From CAZAZQ01 sp964489705 (lineage in GTDB: Bacteria; Zixibacteria; MSB-5A5; GN15; FEB-12): DNA of 64,000 nucleotides. The first letter of the stretch is position 1; the number at the start of each line of letters is the position of its first letter. The stretch covers positions 1 to 64,000 of the forward strand of contig CAZAZQ010000005.1 in NCBI GenBank assembly GCA_964489705.1, read 5' to 3'. A program made the translations under genes and the position numbers. This document shows positions 38,769 through 47,882 of this stretch, piece after piece. Below the pieces are notes generated by a model. The model ran no database searches. It worked only from the letters and a program-made list of their open reading frames with translations, and was not told where the DNA came from.

Positions 38769-41700
38769 TTGACCCGGTCAGAAATGGTTGAACGGATAAG
38801 CTACGGCAAGCTGTCCGATGCGACGCAAATGCCTAACTTATTGGATGTCCAACTGAATTCGTACAATGAATTTTTGCAACCGGACGTTCCGCCCCATAAG
38901 CGGGAATTGAAAGGGTTGCACCGAATTTTTACGGAGATTTTCCCCGTTACGGACGTCCATGAAAATTACTCGCTGGAATATGTGAGTTATCATCTCGGTC
39001 CGCCGCGCTACTCCATTGAGGAGTGCCGAGCCCGCAATATGTCGTATGCGGCGCCGTTGCGGGTGACGATGCGGCTGATTAAGCGGCAGGGAGAAGGAGA
39101 GAAAAAGGAAGTAAAAGACATTATCGAGCAAGATGTGTACATGGGGGAGCTGCCCCTCATCACGGAGTGGGGTACCTTCATCATAAACGGAGCGGAACGG
39201 GTTATCGTCAGCCAGCTCCATCGTAGTCCCGGCGTCTTTTTCGATGAAGAGTATCATCCCAACGGGAAGAAGCTCTATTCGGCACGGATTATCCCGTATC
39301 GGGGGAGTTGGGTCGAGTTCAGCATGGATATTAACGACATTATGTACGTCTATATCGACTCCCGCCGCAAGATGCCGGTGACGATGCTGATTCGGGCGTT
39401 GGGATATTCTTCGGACGAAGAAATCATCAATCTGTTTTATTCGGTCTCCAAGTTCAGCTTGCGTACGAGAAAGATTCCCAAGGAGGGTGAAGCGTTCCTG
39501 GCGGAGACGATTGTCGATCCGGAAACGGGAGAAGTTATCTATGCTCCGGGAGAAATGCTGACGGAAGAAGTAATTCAAAAGTTGAAGGAGCTGGGGCATA
39601 AGTCGGTCAATATCGTTGCGAAGGCGGAAAACGAGCGGGAAGTCTGGGTGATTTTTAATACCTTGCGGAAAGATACGACCAAGTCCCGCGAAGAAGCTTT
39701 GGTGAAAATATATACGATGCTCCGTCCCGGTGAACCTCCCACCTTGGAGATGGCGGAGTCGCTTTTAGATAGATTTTTCTTCAACAGCGCCCGGTACGAC
39801 CTTGGGGAAGTCGGGCGGTACATGATAAACCAACGGATGGGGTTGGATATTCCTCTCGACAAGACCACCCTGGACGTCAAAGACTTTATCGCTATTATCA
39901 ACTACCTGATCGGGTTGTGTAACGAAAAAGGATTTACCGACGACATCGACCATTTGGGCAATCGGCGGGCGCGGACGGTTGGAGAACTGTTGGCGAACCT
40001 CTTTTCCGTCGGGCTGTCGCGGGTGGCGCGGACGATTCGGGAACGGCTCTCGCTGAAAGATCAGGAAAACGTCACGCCGCAATTGCTGGTGAACGCCCGT
40101 ACCGTTTCGACGGTAGTGGAGACGTTTTTCGGTTCCTCGCAGCTTTCGCAGTTTATGGACCAGACCAACCCGCTGTCGGAATTGACCCACAAGCGGCGGC
40201 TGTCGGCGTTGGGTCCCGGCGGGTTGACTCGGGAACGTGCCGGTTTTGAAGTGCGCGACGTTCACCACACCCATTACGGTAGAATGTGTCCCATCGAGAC
40301 GCCGGAAGGTCCCAACATCGGTTTGATTACCTCGCTGGCGACGTTTGCCCGGATTAACAAGTACGGCTTTCTCGAGACCCCCTATCGTAAGGTGGTCAAC
40401 GGAAAAGTGACGGATGAGATTGTCTATCTCTCCGCTGACCAAGAAGACCGTTACTATATTGCGCAGTCGAACGAGCCGTTGGACGAAAACGGCAAGTTCG
40501 TCAACGAGTACATTGTCGCCCGTCGTCGCTCGGAGTACCCGTTGATAAAGGCGACGGAAGTGCAATATATGGATGTTTCTCCCCGTCAGATTGTGTCGGT
40601 GGCGGCTTCCTTGATTCCCTTCTTGGAACACGACGACGCCAACCGCGCTTTGATGGGGTCGAATATGCAACGTCAGGCGGTGCCGTTGTTGAAGACACAA
40701 GCGCCCATTATCGGGACGGGGATGGAAGCCAAAGTGGCGCGCGATGCCGGAGCGGTGGTTCGCGCCAAGCATACCGGAACGGTAACCTATGTTGACGCCA
40801 AGAGAATCGTCATTAAACCGGAAGTGAGACCGAAAGTCGGTAAACTCTCCTACATTGAAGACGACGAATACCATTTGACAAAGTACCGCCGTTCCAACCA
40901 GGATACCTGCATCAACTTCAAGCCGACGGTCAAGGTAGGCGATCGCGTCAACGAAGGCGACATCATCGCTGACGGTCCGGCGGTGGATCGAGGAGAGTTG
41001 TCCTTGGGGTATAATGCCCTCGTGGCGTTCATGCCATGGCGCGGCTACAACTTCGAGGATGCGATTATCCTCTCCGAACGGCTGGTGCACGAGGATATCT
41101 TTACGTCCATTCACATTGAAGAATTCGAACTGCAAGTCCGGGACACCAAGCGCGGCGCCGAAGAAATCACTCGCGAAATTCCCAATGTCTCCGAAGAAGC
41201 GTTGCTGAATCTGGATGAGAACGGCATTGTTCGCATCGGCGCCGAAGTGGAAGCTGGCGACATCTTGGTGGGTAAAGTCACACCGAAAGGGGAGACCGAA
41301 CTCTCGCCGGAAGAGCGGTTGTTGCGGGCGATTTTCGGTGAAAAAGCGGGTGATGTGCGGGATGCCAGCTTGAAGGCGCCGCCGGGAATGAAAGGGGTGG
41401 TTATCAACACCCAGGTCTTCTCCCGTAAAGAGCGTACCGAGGAGGCGAAGAAGCAGGAGAAGGTACAGGTTGCCGAAACCAAGAAGCGCTTCAACGAGAA
41501 GATCAATGAAATCATCGCCCTCCGGAATCGGCGCTTGGGAGAACTGCTCGAAGGGAAAACCTCTCAGACGGTTCGCTCGGCGGTGGACAACTCGGTGCTC
41601 ATTCGGGCGGGACATAAATATAAAGCCGATTTCTTCGACACCTTCGACGTCGATGCCGCAGTGGCTCCCGAAGGATACTGCACCGATCCGACGACCAACA

Positions 41701-42542
41701 AGCACGTCGAGAGTGTGATTGCGGAAGCGGCGGAATGGATAGACCGCAAGAAGCAAGAAATGGAAATCGAAATCGACAAAATCGTCCGCGGTGCCGAGCT
41801 GCCCCCGGGGGTGAAGCAGTTGGTCAAAGTGACCATTGCCATCCGCCGGAAGATATCGGTCGGCGATAAGATGGCGGGACGCCACGGCAACAAGGGCGTC
41901 GTGTCCAAAATCGTTCCCATTGAAGATATGCCGTATCTGGAGGATGGGACGCCGGTCGACATCGTTCTGAATCCGCTGGGCGTGCCTTCGCGGATGAACG
42001 TCGGTCAGATTATGGAAACCCACTTGGGGTGGGCGGCGAAGAAGCTGGGGCAGTATATCGCTACTCCGGTCTTCGAAGGAGCCAAAGACTCGGATATCAA
42101 GCAGAAGCTGAAAGAAGCGGGTCTGCCGGAAAGCGGAAAGATTACCGTCTATGACGGACTGACCGGCGAACCGTTCGATAATCCGGTCACGGTCGGGTAT
42201 ATCTACATGCTCAAATTGTCCCACTTGGTGGATGACAAGATCCACGCCCGTTCCATCGGACCGTACTCGCTGGTGACGCAACAGCCGTTGGGCGGAAAAG
42301 CTCAGTTCGGCGGGCAGCGGTTCGGTGAGATGGAAGTCTGGGCGCTTGAAGCGTACGGGGCGGCGTATACGTTGCAGGAGATGTTGACGGTCAAATCCGA
42401 CGACGTGACCGGTCGCAGCCGGATATACGAAGCCATCGTCAAGGGAGAAAACCCGCCGGAGCCGGGGTATCCCGAAGCGTTCAACGTGCTGATAAAAGAG
42501 CTTCAAGCGTTGGGTTTGGATATCAAGCTGCTGGAAAAGTAG
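38769..42542 (+). CDS. rpoB: DNA-directed RNA polymerase subunit beta
   Basis: 1,257 residues from the TTG at 38769, which has GAGGAGG at 38754-38760; upstream in-frame starts at 38703 or 38742 have no such site. Beta-subunit blocks are complete, including the rifampicin region GSSQLSQFMDQTNPLSELTHKRRLSALGPGGL in segments with wild-type Asp, His and Ser at the classic resistance positions, IETPEGPNIGLI, GYNFEDAI and GRHGNKGVVSK. It precedes rpoC by 66 bp. Confidence 0.97.
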   Translation: MTRSEMVERISYGKLSDATQMPNLLDVQLNSYNEFLQPDVPPHKRELKGLHRIFTEIFPVTDVHENYSLEYVSYHLGPPRYSIEECRARNMSYAAPLRVTMRLIKRQGEGEKKEVKDIIEQDVYMGELPLITEWGTFIINGAERVIVSQLHRSPGVFFDEEYHPNGKKLYSARIIPYRGSWVEFSMDINDIMYVYIDSRRKMPVTMLIRALGYSSDEEIINLFYSVSKFSLRTRKIPKEGEAFLAETIVDPETGEVIYAPGEMLTEEVIQKLKELGHKSVNIVAKAENEREVWVIFNTLRKDTTKSREEALVKIYTMLRPGEPPTLEMAESLLDRFFFNSARYDLGEVGRYMINQRMGLDIPLDKTTLDVKDFIAIINYLIGLCNEKGFTDDIDHLGNRRARTVGELLANLFSVGLSRVARTIRERLSLKDQENVTPQLLVNARTVSTVVETFFGSSQLSQFMDQTNPLSELTHKRRLSALGPGGLTRERAGFEVRDVHHTHYGRMCPIETPEGPNIGLITSLATFARINKYGFLETPYRKVVNGKVTDEIVYLSADQEDRYYIAQSNEPLDENGKFVNEYIVARRRSEYPLIKATEVQYMDVSPRQIVSVAASLIPFLEHDDANRALMGSNMQRQAVPLLKTQAPIIGTGMEAKVARDAGAVVRAKHTGTVTYVDAKRIVIKPEVRPKVGKLSYIEDDEYHLTKYRRSNQDTCINFKPTVKVGDRVNEGDIIADGPAVDRGELSLGYNALVAFMPWRGYNFEDAIILSERLVHEDIFTSIHIEEFELQVRDTKRGAEEITREIPNVSEEALLNLDENGIVRIGAEVEAGDILVGKVTPKGETELSPEERLLRAIFGEKAGDVRDASLKAPPGMKGVVINTQVFSRKERTEEAKKQEKVQVAETKKRFNEKINEIIALRNRRLGELLEGKTSQTVRSAVDNSVLIRAGHKYKADFFDTFDVDAAVAPEGYCTDPTTNKHVESVIAEAAEWIDRKKQEMEIEIDKIVRGAELPPGVKQLVKVTIAIRRKISVGDKMAGRHGNKGVVSKIVPIEDMPYLEDGTPVDIVLNPLGVPSRMNVGQIMETHLGWAAKKLGQYIATPVFEGAKDSDIKQKLKEAGLPESGKITVYDGLTGEPFDNPVTVGYIYMLKLSHLVDDKIHARSIGPYSLVTQQPLGGKAQFGGQRFGEMEVWALEAYGAAYTLQEMLTVKSDDVTGRSRIYEAIVKGENPPEPGYPEAFNVLIKELQALGLDIKLLEK

Positions 42543-42608
42543 CGGTAAGGGTAAGAGAATAATGCTGTTGACTGTGTGCAACAGGCGGTCGAGATAAAGG
42601 AGCAAACC

Positions 42609-45600
42609 ATGATAGGTGCGACGGGTCAAACCACAGGACGCCAAAAAAACACCCCGGAGTTTGCGGCAATTCAGGTTCAAATTGCCTCCCCGGAGGTAAT
42701 CCTTTCGTGGTCATACGGAGAGGTGACCAAGCCGGAAACGATTAACTACCGTTCCTTCAAACCGGAACGGGACGGGCTGTTCTGTGAAAGAATTTTCGGA
42801 CCGGTCAAAGATTGGGAATGCAACTGCGGAAAGTACAAACGTATCCGCTTCCGCGGCATCGTCTGCGATCGCTGCGGCGTCGAAGTTACCCAATCGAAAG
42901 TTCGTCGGGAGCGAATGGGACATATTGAACTGGCAGTCCCGGTCTCTCATATCTGGTACTTTAAGTCTCTGCCTTCACGGATCGGACATCTGCTCGATTT
43001 GACCATTCGCCAGCTCGAGAAAATCTTGTACTACGAAGCGTATCTCATGATTGACCCCGGGAATTCCTCCTACGAAGTCGGCGATGTGCTCACCGAGGAA
43101 GAATACACGGAACTCGAAGAAGCCGGGAAGACCTTTGACGCCCGTATGGGCGCCGAAGGGGTACGGGAATTGTTGAAGAAAATCGACATCGAAGAGATGG
43201 CGGTTACGCTTCGCGCCCAAGCCAAAGTTGAAACGTCGGTTCAGCGGAAAAAGGATATCCTCAAGCGGCTGAGAATCGTCGAATCTTTCCGTCAGTCGCA
43301 AAACCGTCCGGAGTGGATGATTTTGAGTGTTATTCCGGTGATTCCTCCCGACCTGCGACCGCTCGTGCCATTGGAAGGCGGACGGTTTGCCACCTCGGAC
43401 CTGAACGACCTCTACCGGCGGGTTATCAATCGCAACAATCGTCTGAAAAAGCTCATCGACATTCAAGCGCCGGACGTCATTCTCCGCAACGAGAAGCGAA
43501 TGTTGCAAGAAGCGGTGGACGCGTTGCTTGATAACGGCCGTCGGACTCATTCGGTGCGCGGCGATTCGAAGCGCCCGTTGAAGTCGCTTTCCGATCTTTT
43601 GAAAGGGAAGCAGGGTCGTTTCCGTCAGAACCTGCTCGGAAAGCGGGTCGACTATTCGGGACGTTCCGTGATTGTGGTCGGGCCGGAGCTGAAATTGCAT
43701 CAGTGCGGTCTTCCGAAGAACATGGCGCTCGAGTTGTTCAAGCCGTTTATCATTATGAAGCTGGAGGAGAAAGGGTACGTTCAGACCGTCAAGTCCGCCA
43801 AGAAGTTGGTCGAGCGGGAGCGCCCGGAAGTCTGGGATATTCTCGAAGAAATCATCGAAGACCACCCTGTTCTTCTAAACCGGGCTCCGACTCTCCACCG
43901 GCTCGGCATTCAAGCCTTTTATCCGGTGTTGGTGGAAGGGAAAGCGATTAAGCTGCACCCTCTCGTCTGTGCAGCGTTCAACGCCGACTTCGATGGTGAC
44001 CAGATGGCGGTGCACGTCCCCCTTTCGTTTGAGGCTCAGCTTGAGGCGAAAGTGCTGATGTTGTCGACGAACAACGTCTTGTTGCCCTCGTCGGGTCGCC
44101 CGATTGCCGTCCCGTCACAAGATATCGTTTTGGGTTGTTACTACTTGACCAAACTCCGGCCCGGCGAAAAAGGAGAGGGGATGAGCTTCTCGTCTCCCGA
44201 AGAGGCGATGTTTGCCTACGATTCCGGTTTTGTGGGACTTCATGCGCCCATTAAGGTACGGATTGACAACAAGCTTATTGAAACGAGTATCGGACGGTTG
44301 ATGTTCAACAGTATTTTGCCGGAAGAGCTTCCTTTCTTCAACGACATTGCCAACAAGTCGAAGTTGACCGAGTTGGTCGGCAACACCTTCTGGCTGTACG
44401 GGCAGAGCAAAACCGTCGACTTTTTGGATAGATTGAAACAGTTCGGCTTTGAATACGCCACCAAGGCGGGAGTGACTGTTTCCATCGACGATTTGGTTAT
44501 CCCGCCGGAGAAGGACAAACTGATACAAGCCGCCAGGACGGAAGTGGCGAAGATTCAAAAGCGGTACGAACGCGGGGTAATCACCAACGGAGAGCGGTAC
44601 AACCAGGTTATCGACACCTGGACGCGGACGACTAACGAAATCTCCGAGGTGATGTTCGAGAATCTCTCCCGCGATAAACAAGGGTTCAACCCGGTCTTCA
44701 TGATGGCGGATTCCGGCGCCCGGGGTTCGAAAGAGCAGATCCGACAGTTAGCCGGAATGCGGGGGTTGATGGCGAAGCCGCAAAAGAAGATTACCGGCGG
44801 TGTCGGGGAGATTATCGAAAATCCCATCACGGCGAACTTCCGGGAAGGGCTGTCGGTGCAAGAGTACTTTATCTCCACCCACGGAGCCCGGAAGGGATTG
44901 GCGGATACGGCGCTCAAGACCGCCGATGCGGGATATTTAACCCGCCGTTTGGTTGACGTGGCGCAGGATGTTATCGTTCGGGAAGAAGACTGCGGCACCA
45001 TTCTCGGTTTGGAAGTCTCCGCCATCAAGGAAGGGGAAGAGGTTATCGAGTCGCTGCGTGACCGTATTCTGGGACGGGTGGCGCTTGATGACGTGTACGA
45101 TCCCATTACCGAAGAGTTGATTGTCGCCGCCGGCAACGAAATCCGCGAAGAAGAAGCGACCAAGATTGAAGAAGCCGGTATCGAGACGGTGCATATTCGT
45201 TCCGTTTTGACCTGCGACTCCAAGTATGGCGTCTGCGCCAAGTGCTACGGTCGGAACCTTGCCACCATGAAGATGGTGGATATCGGCGAAGCGGTCGGTG
45301 TGATTGCCGCTCAGTCGATCGGAGAACCGGGGACGCAGTTGACCCTGCGTACCTTCCACATCGGCGGAACGGCTGCTCGTATCGCCGAGCAGTCCCAGGT
45401 GACGGCGAAGCACAGCGGTACCATTAAGCTCATCAACATTAAGTCCATCGATCGGGATGACGGGACGGTGATGGTGGTCAGCCGGGAGGGTATCGGTGAA
45501 GCCCATATCGTTGACGACCAAGGCAGAGTGCGTTCCCGTCTGAAAGTTCCGTACGGTGCCCATCTGATAGTCAAGGACGGCCAGAAGGTGGAAAAAGGCG

Positions 45601-46748
45601 ATGTCGTCTTTGAGTGGGATCCGTACACCGGAACGATTTTGAGTGAGAAGAACGGTAAGGTGAAGTTCAAGGATATTATCAAGGACGAGACCTTCCGGGA
45701 AGCTCATGACGAACAGACCGGTCTGATTCAGAAAATCATTATCGAGACCAAAGACAAGACCCTCTTCCCGACTATCCTTATTGTGAACGATAGCGGCAAG
45801 ACGGTGGCGAGTTACCGGATTCCGACCGACGCCCAGTTGCAGGTTTCCGAAGGACAGACGGTGAAAGCGGGGGATGTCCTGGTCAAGATGCCGCGGGTGA
45901 TAGCCAAATCCCGGGATATTACCGGTGGTCTGCCGCGGGTGGCGGAGTTGTTTGAAGCTCGTCGGCCGCACGATCCGGCAGTCATTTCCGAAATCGACGG
46001 AATTGTTGAATTTGGGAAAATCATCCGCGGGCAGCAGCAAATCATCGTCAAAGGCGAGCACGGTGAAGAGCGGGAATACCTTATCCCCCACGGCAAACAC
46101 CTGATGGTGCACGGCGGCGACCGGGTCAAAGCCGGTGACCGGCTGTGCGAAGGCGCCAAAGACCCTCACGACATCCTCGATATTTTGGGGGTGTATGAGG
46201 CTCAGGCGTATTTGGTGAACGAAATTCAAGAGGTCTACCGCCTCCAGGGTGTGAAAATCAACGATAAGCACATCGAGGTCATTGTTCGCCAGATGATGCA
46301 GAAAGTGCAAATCGAGCATGTCGGCGACACCAACTTCTTGGAAGGAGAAAAAGTCGACAAGATCAAGTTCGCCGAAGAAAACGCCCGAGTGGTAGCAGAA
46401 GGCGGCGAACCGGCGACGTCGAAACCGCTCTTGCTGGGGATTACCCGCGCCTCGTTGTCAACCGACAGCTTTATTTCGGCAGCGTCTTTCCAGGAGACCA
46501 CCAAAGTCTTGACGGAAGCGGCGGTTGCCGGTAAAGTTGACTACCTGCTCGGTTTGAAAGAGAACGTGATTATTGGCCATCTCATTCCCGCCGGAACCGG
46601 TATTGAGCAGTACAAATCGATTAAGGTTATCGAAGACGAAGAGGAAGAAGAACAGCAAGCGGAAGGGAAAGAGACGCAGGAAACCGCCGAGGCGAAAAAC
46701 GGCAAAGAAGAGCCGACGATAGCTGATATTTTTAACAAAAATGCTTGA
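42609..46748 (+). CDS. rpoC: DNA-directed RNA polymerase subunit beta prime
   Basis: 1,379 residues from the ATG at 42609 with AAAGGAG upstream; a start at 42576 would add 11 residues. The N-terminal zinc site has Cys71, Cys73, Cys86 and Cys89. The catalytic magnesium loop is NADFDGDQ (about 458-465). A second Cys cluster lies near 869 (CDSKYGVCAKC). The trigger-loop region and C-terminal clamp segments are intact. The last 40 residues are an acidic Glu/Gln/Lys-rich tail. Confidence 0.98.
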   Translation: MIGATGQTTGRQKNTPEFAAIQVQIASPEVILSWSYGEVTKPETINYRSFKPERDGLFCERIFGPVKDWECNCGKYKRIRFRGIVCDRCGVEVTQSKVRRERMGHIELAVPVSHIWYFKSLPSRIGHLLDLTIRQLEKILYYEAYLMIDPGNSSYEVGDVLTEEEYTELEEAGKTFDARMGAEGVRELLKKIDIEEMAVTLRAQAKVETSVQRKKDILKRLRIVESFRQSQNRPEWMILSVIPVIPPDLRPLVPLEGGRFATSDLNDLYRRVINRNNRLKKLIDIQAPDVILRNEKRMLQEAVDALLDNGRRTHSVRGDSKRPLKSLSDLLKGKQGRFRQNLLGKRVDYSGRSVIVVGPELKLHQCGLPKNMALELFKPFIIMKLEEKGYVQTVKSAKKLVERERPEVWDILEEIIEDHPVLLNRAPTLHRLGIQAFYPVLVEGKAIKLHPLVCAAFNADFDGDQMAVHVPLSFEAQLEAKVLMLSTNNVLLPSSGRPIAVPSQDIVLGCYYLTKLRPGEKGEGMSFSSPEEAMFAYDSGFVGLHAPIKVRIDNKLIETSIGRLMFNSILPEELPFFNDIANKSKLTELVGNTFWLYGQSKTVDFLDRLKQFGFEYATKAGVTVSIDDLVIPPEKDKLIQAARTEVAKIQKRYERGVITNGERYNQVIDTWTRTTNEISEVMFENLSRDKQGFNPVFMMADSGARGSKEQIRQLAGMRGLMAKPQKKITGGVGEIIENPITANFREGLSVQEYFISTHGARKGLADTALKTADAGYLTRRLVDVAQDVIVREEDCGTILGLEVSAIKEGEEVIESLRDRILGRVALDDVYDPITEELIVAAGNEIREEEATKIEEAGIETVHIRSVLTCDSKYGVCAKCYGRNLATMKMVDIGEAVGVIAAQSIGEPGTQLTLRTFHIGGTAARIAEQSQVTAKHSGTIKLINIKSIDRDDGTVMVVSREGIGEAHIVDDQGRVRSRLKVPYGAHLIVKDGQKVEKGDVVFEWDPYTGTILSEKNGKVKFKDIIKDETFREAHDEQTGLIQKIIIETKDKTLFPTILIVNDSGKTVASYRIPTDAQLQVSEGQTVKAGDVLVKMPRVIAKSRDITGGLPRVAELFEARRPHDPAVISEIDGIVEFGKIIRGQQQIIVKGEHGEEREYLIPHGKHLMVHGGDRVKAGDRLCEGAKDPHDILDILGVYEAQAYLVNEIQEVYRLQGVKINDKHIEVIVRQMMQKVQIEHVGDTNFLEGEKVDKIKFAEENARVVAEGGEPATSKPLLLGITRASLSTDSFISAASFQETTKVLTEAAVAGKVDYLLGLKENVIIGHLIPAGTGIEQYKSIKVIEDEEEEEQQAEGKETQETAEAKNGKEEPTIADIFNKNA

Positions 46749-46770
46749 CATAATTGTTTACGTTTATAAA
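46745..46770 (+). promoter_or_regulatory. Weak promoter candidate before rpsL
   Basis: Perfect TTGACA at 46745-46750 overlaps the rpoC stop. TATAAA at 46765-46770 gives only a 14-bp spacer; TAAATT two bases later gives 16. The gap to rpsL (70 bp) is AT-rich. It may boost the str genes, but the spacing is not ideal. Confidence 0.3.
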
Positions 46771-46818
46771 TTTGTGGTTCTGTGAAAAAATATGTGAGTA
46801 TGAAATATAGGTGATGTT

Positions 46819-47193
46819 TTGCCGACGATTAACCAGTTGATTCGAAAAGGTAGAAAGCGAGTTGTCGAGAAGACGAAAACTCCGGCGATGAACGGATGTC
46901 CCCAGAAACGGGGCGTGTGTACGCGCGTGTATACATCTACTCCGAAGAAGCCGAATTCGGCGTTGCGGAAGGTCGCCCGGGTTCGTTTGACCAACCAGAT
47001 GGAAGTGACCGCCTATATCCCCGGAGAAGGTCACAATTTGCAGGAACACTCGATTGTGTTGATTCGGGGCGGGCGGGTAAAAGACCTCCCCGGCGTGCGC
47101 TACCATATTATACGCGGGACAATGGATACCTCCGGAGTGGGCGATCGGAAGCGGAGTCGGTCAAAATACGGGACGAAGAAGCCTAAAGAATAA
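46819..47193 (+). CDS. rpsL: 30S ribosomal protein S12
   Basis: 124 residues, TTG start at 46819 with AGGTGA upstream. TPKKPNSALRKVARV and GGRVKDLPGVRYH are intact, with the lysines at classic streptomycin-resistance sites unchanged. S12 sits at the decoding centre. First gene of the str group, directly after rpoC. Confidence 0.97.
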   Translation: MPTINQLIRKGRKRVVEKTKTPAMNGCPQKRGVCTRVYTSTPKKPNSALRKVARVRLTNQMEVTAYIPGEGHNLQEHSIVLIRGGRVKDLPGVRYHIIRGTMDTSGVGDRKRSRSKYGTKKPKE

Positions 47194-47209
47194 AACGGAA
47201 GACTGAGGA

Positions 47210-47680
47210 ATGCCAAGGCGAACAAAAGCGGTCAAGCGACCGATTAAACCGGATTACAAGTTTGGCGACAAACTGGTGACTCAGTTTGTCTCATATATGA
47301 TGAAAAACGGCAAGCGTTCGACGGCGGAGCGGTGTTTGTACGATGCTCTGGATATGTTGGAAAAGAAAACAGGGCAAAGCGGACTGGAAATGTTCCACAA
47401 AGCCGTCAACAACGTCAAGCCGGTGCTGGAAGTAAAATCCCGACGGGTCGGCGGCGCCACCTATCAGGTTCCGGTGGAAGTTCGTCCGGAGCGGCGGACG
47501 GCGTTGGCGATTCGCTGGATTAAAATGTATGCGGCGGCGCGCAGTGGCAAGTCGATGGCGGAAAAGCTGGCGGCGGAACTGCTGGCGGCGGCGAATAATG
47601 AAGGTGCATCTATTAAAAAGAAGGAGGACACACACAAGATGGCGGAAGCCAACAAGGCTTTTGCGCATTTCAAATGGTAG
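47210..47680 (+). CDS. rpsG: 30S ribosomal protein S7
   Basis: 156 residues, typical length. It has KFVSYMMKNGKRSTAE-like QFVSYMMKNGKRSTAER, VEVRPERRTALAIRWI and a C-terminal AEANKAFAHFKW. It nucleates assembly of the 30S head and in E. coli represses the str operon. Confidence 0.97.
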   Translation: MPRRTKAVKRPIKPDYKFGDKLVTQFVSYMMKNGKRSTAERCLYDALDMLEKKTGQSGLEMFHKAVNNVKPVLEVKSRRVGGATYQVPVEVRPERRTALAIRWIKMYAAARSGKSMAEKLAAELLAAANNEGASIKKKEDTHKMAEANKAFAHFKW

Positions 47681-47760
47681 CGAGGCTCCGCCTGATGGGA
47701 GTAGCGCTGCTTGTGCATCGTTGAGCTTTAGATTTGGTTGAACCACATTGGAGAAAGCGC

Positions 47761-47795
47761 GCAAGGAAAGGGTTCTGCGGAAGTGCTTTTCTTGC
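47761..47795 (+). other. Hairpin between rpsG and fusA
   Basis: GCAAGGAAAG (47761-47770) pairs with CTTTTCTTGC (47786-47795), ten pairs with one G-U, 15-base loop, followed by CCTTTTG. It could be a weak terminator, attenuator or processing site. The rest of the 202-bp gap (47681-47882) shows no gene. Confidence 0.4.
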
Positions 47796-47882
47796 CCTTT
47801 TGATGAAGATTTAAGGGTGGGGTGACACCCGAACGATGATTACGTATAAACATGCTTGTGTGATTTTGTCAGGTGTTTTTTT

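Noticed and set aside
39765..42680. A 971-residue open frame on the minus strand across rpoB
   Set aside because: It is the antisense shadow of rpoB, which has full family motifs; the shadow has His/Arg/Phe-rich composition and no recognisable domain. GC-rich codon bias explains its length.
38769..47193. Rifampicin or streptomycin resistance changes in rpoB or rpsL
   Set aside because: The residues at the classic resistance sites are wild type in both genes.
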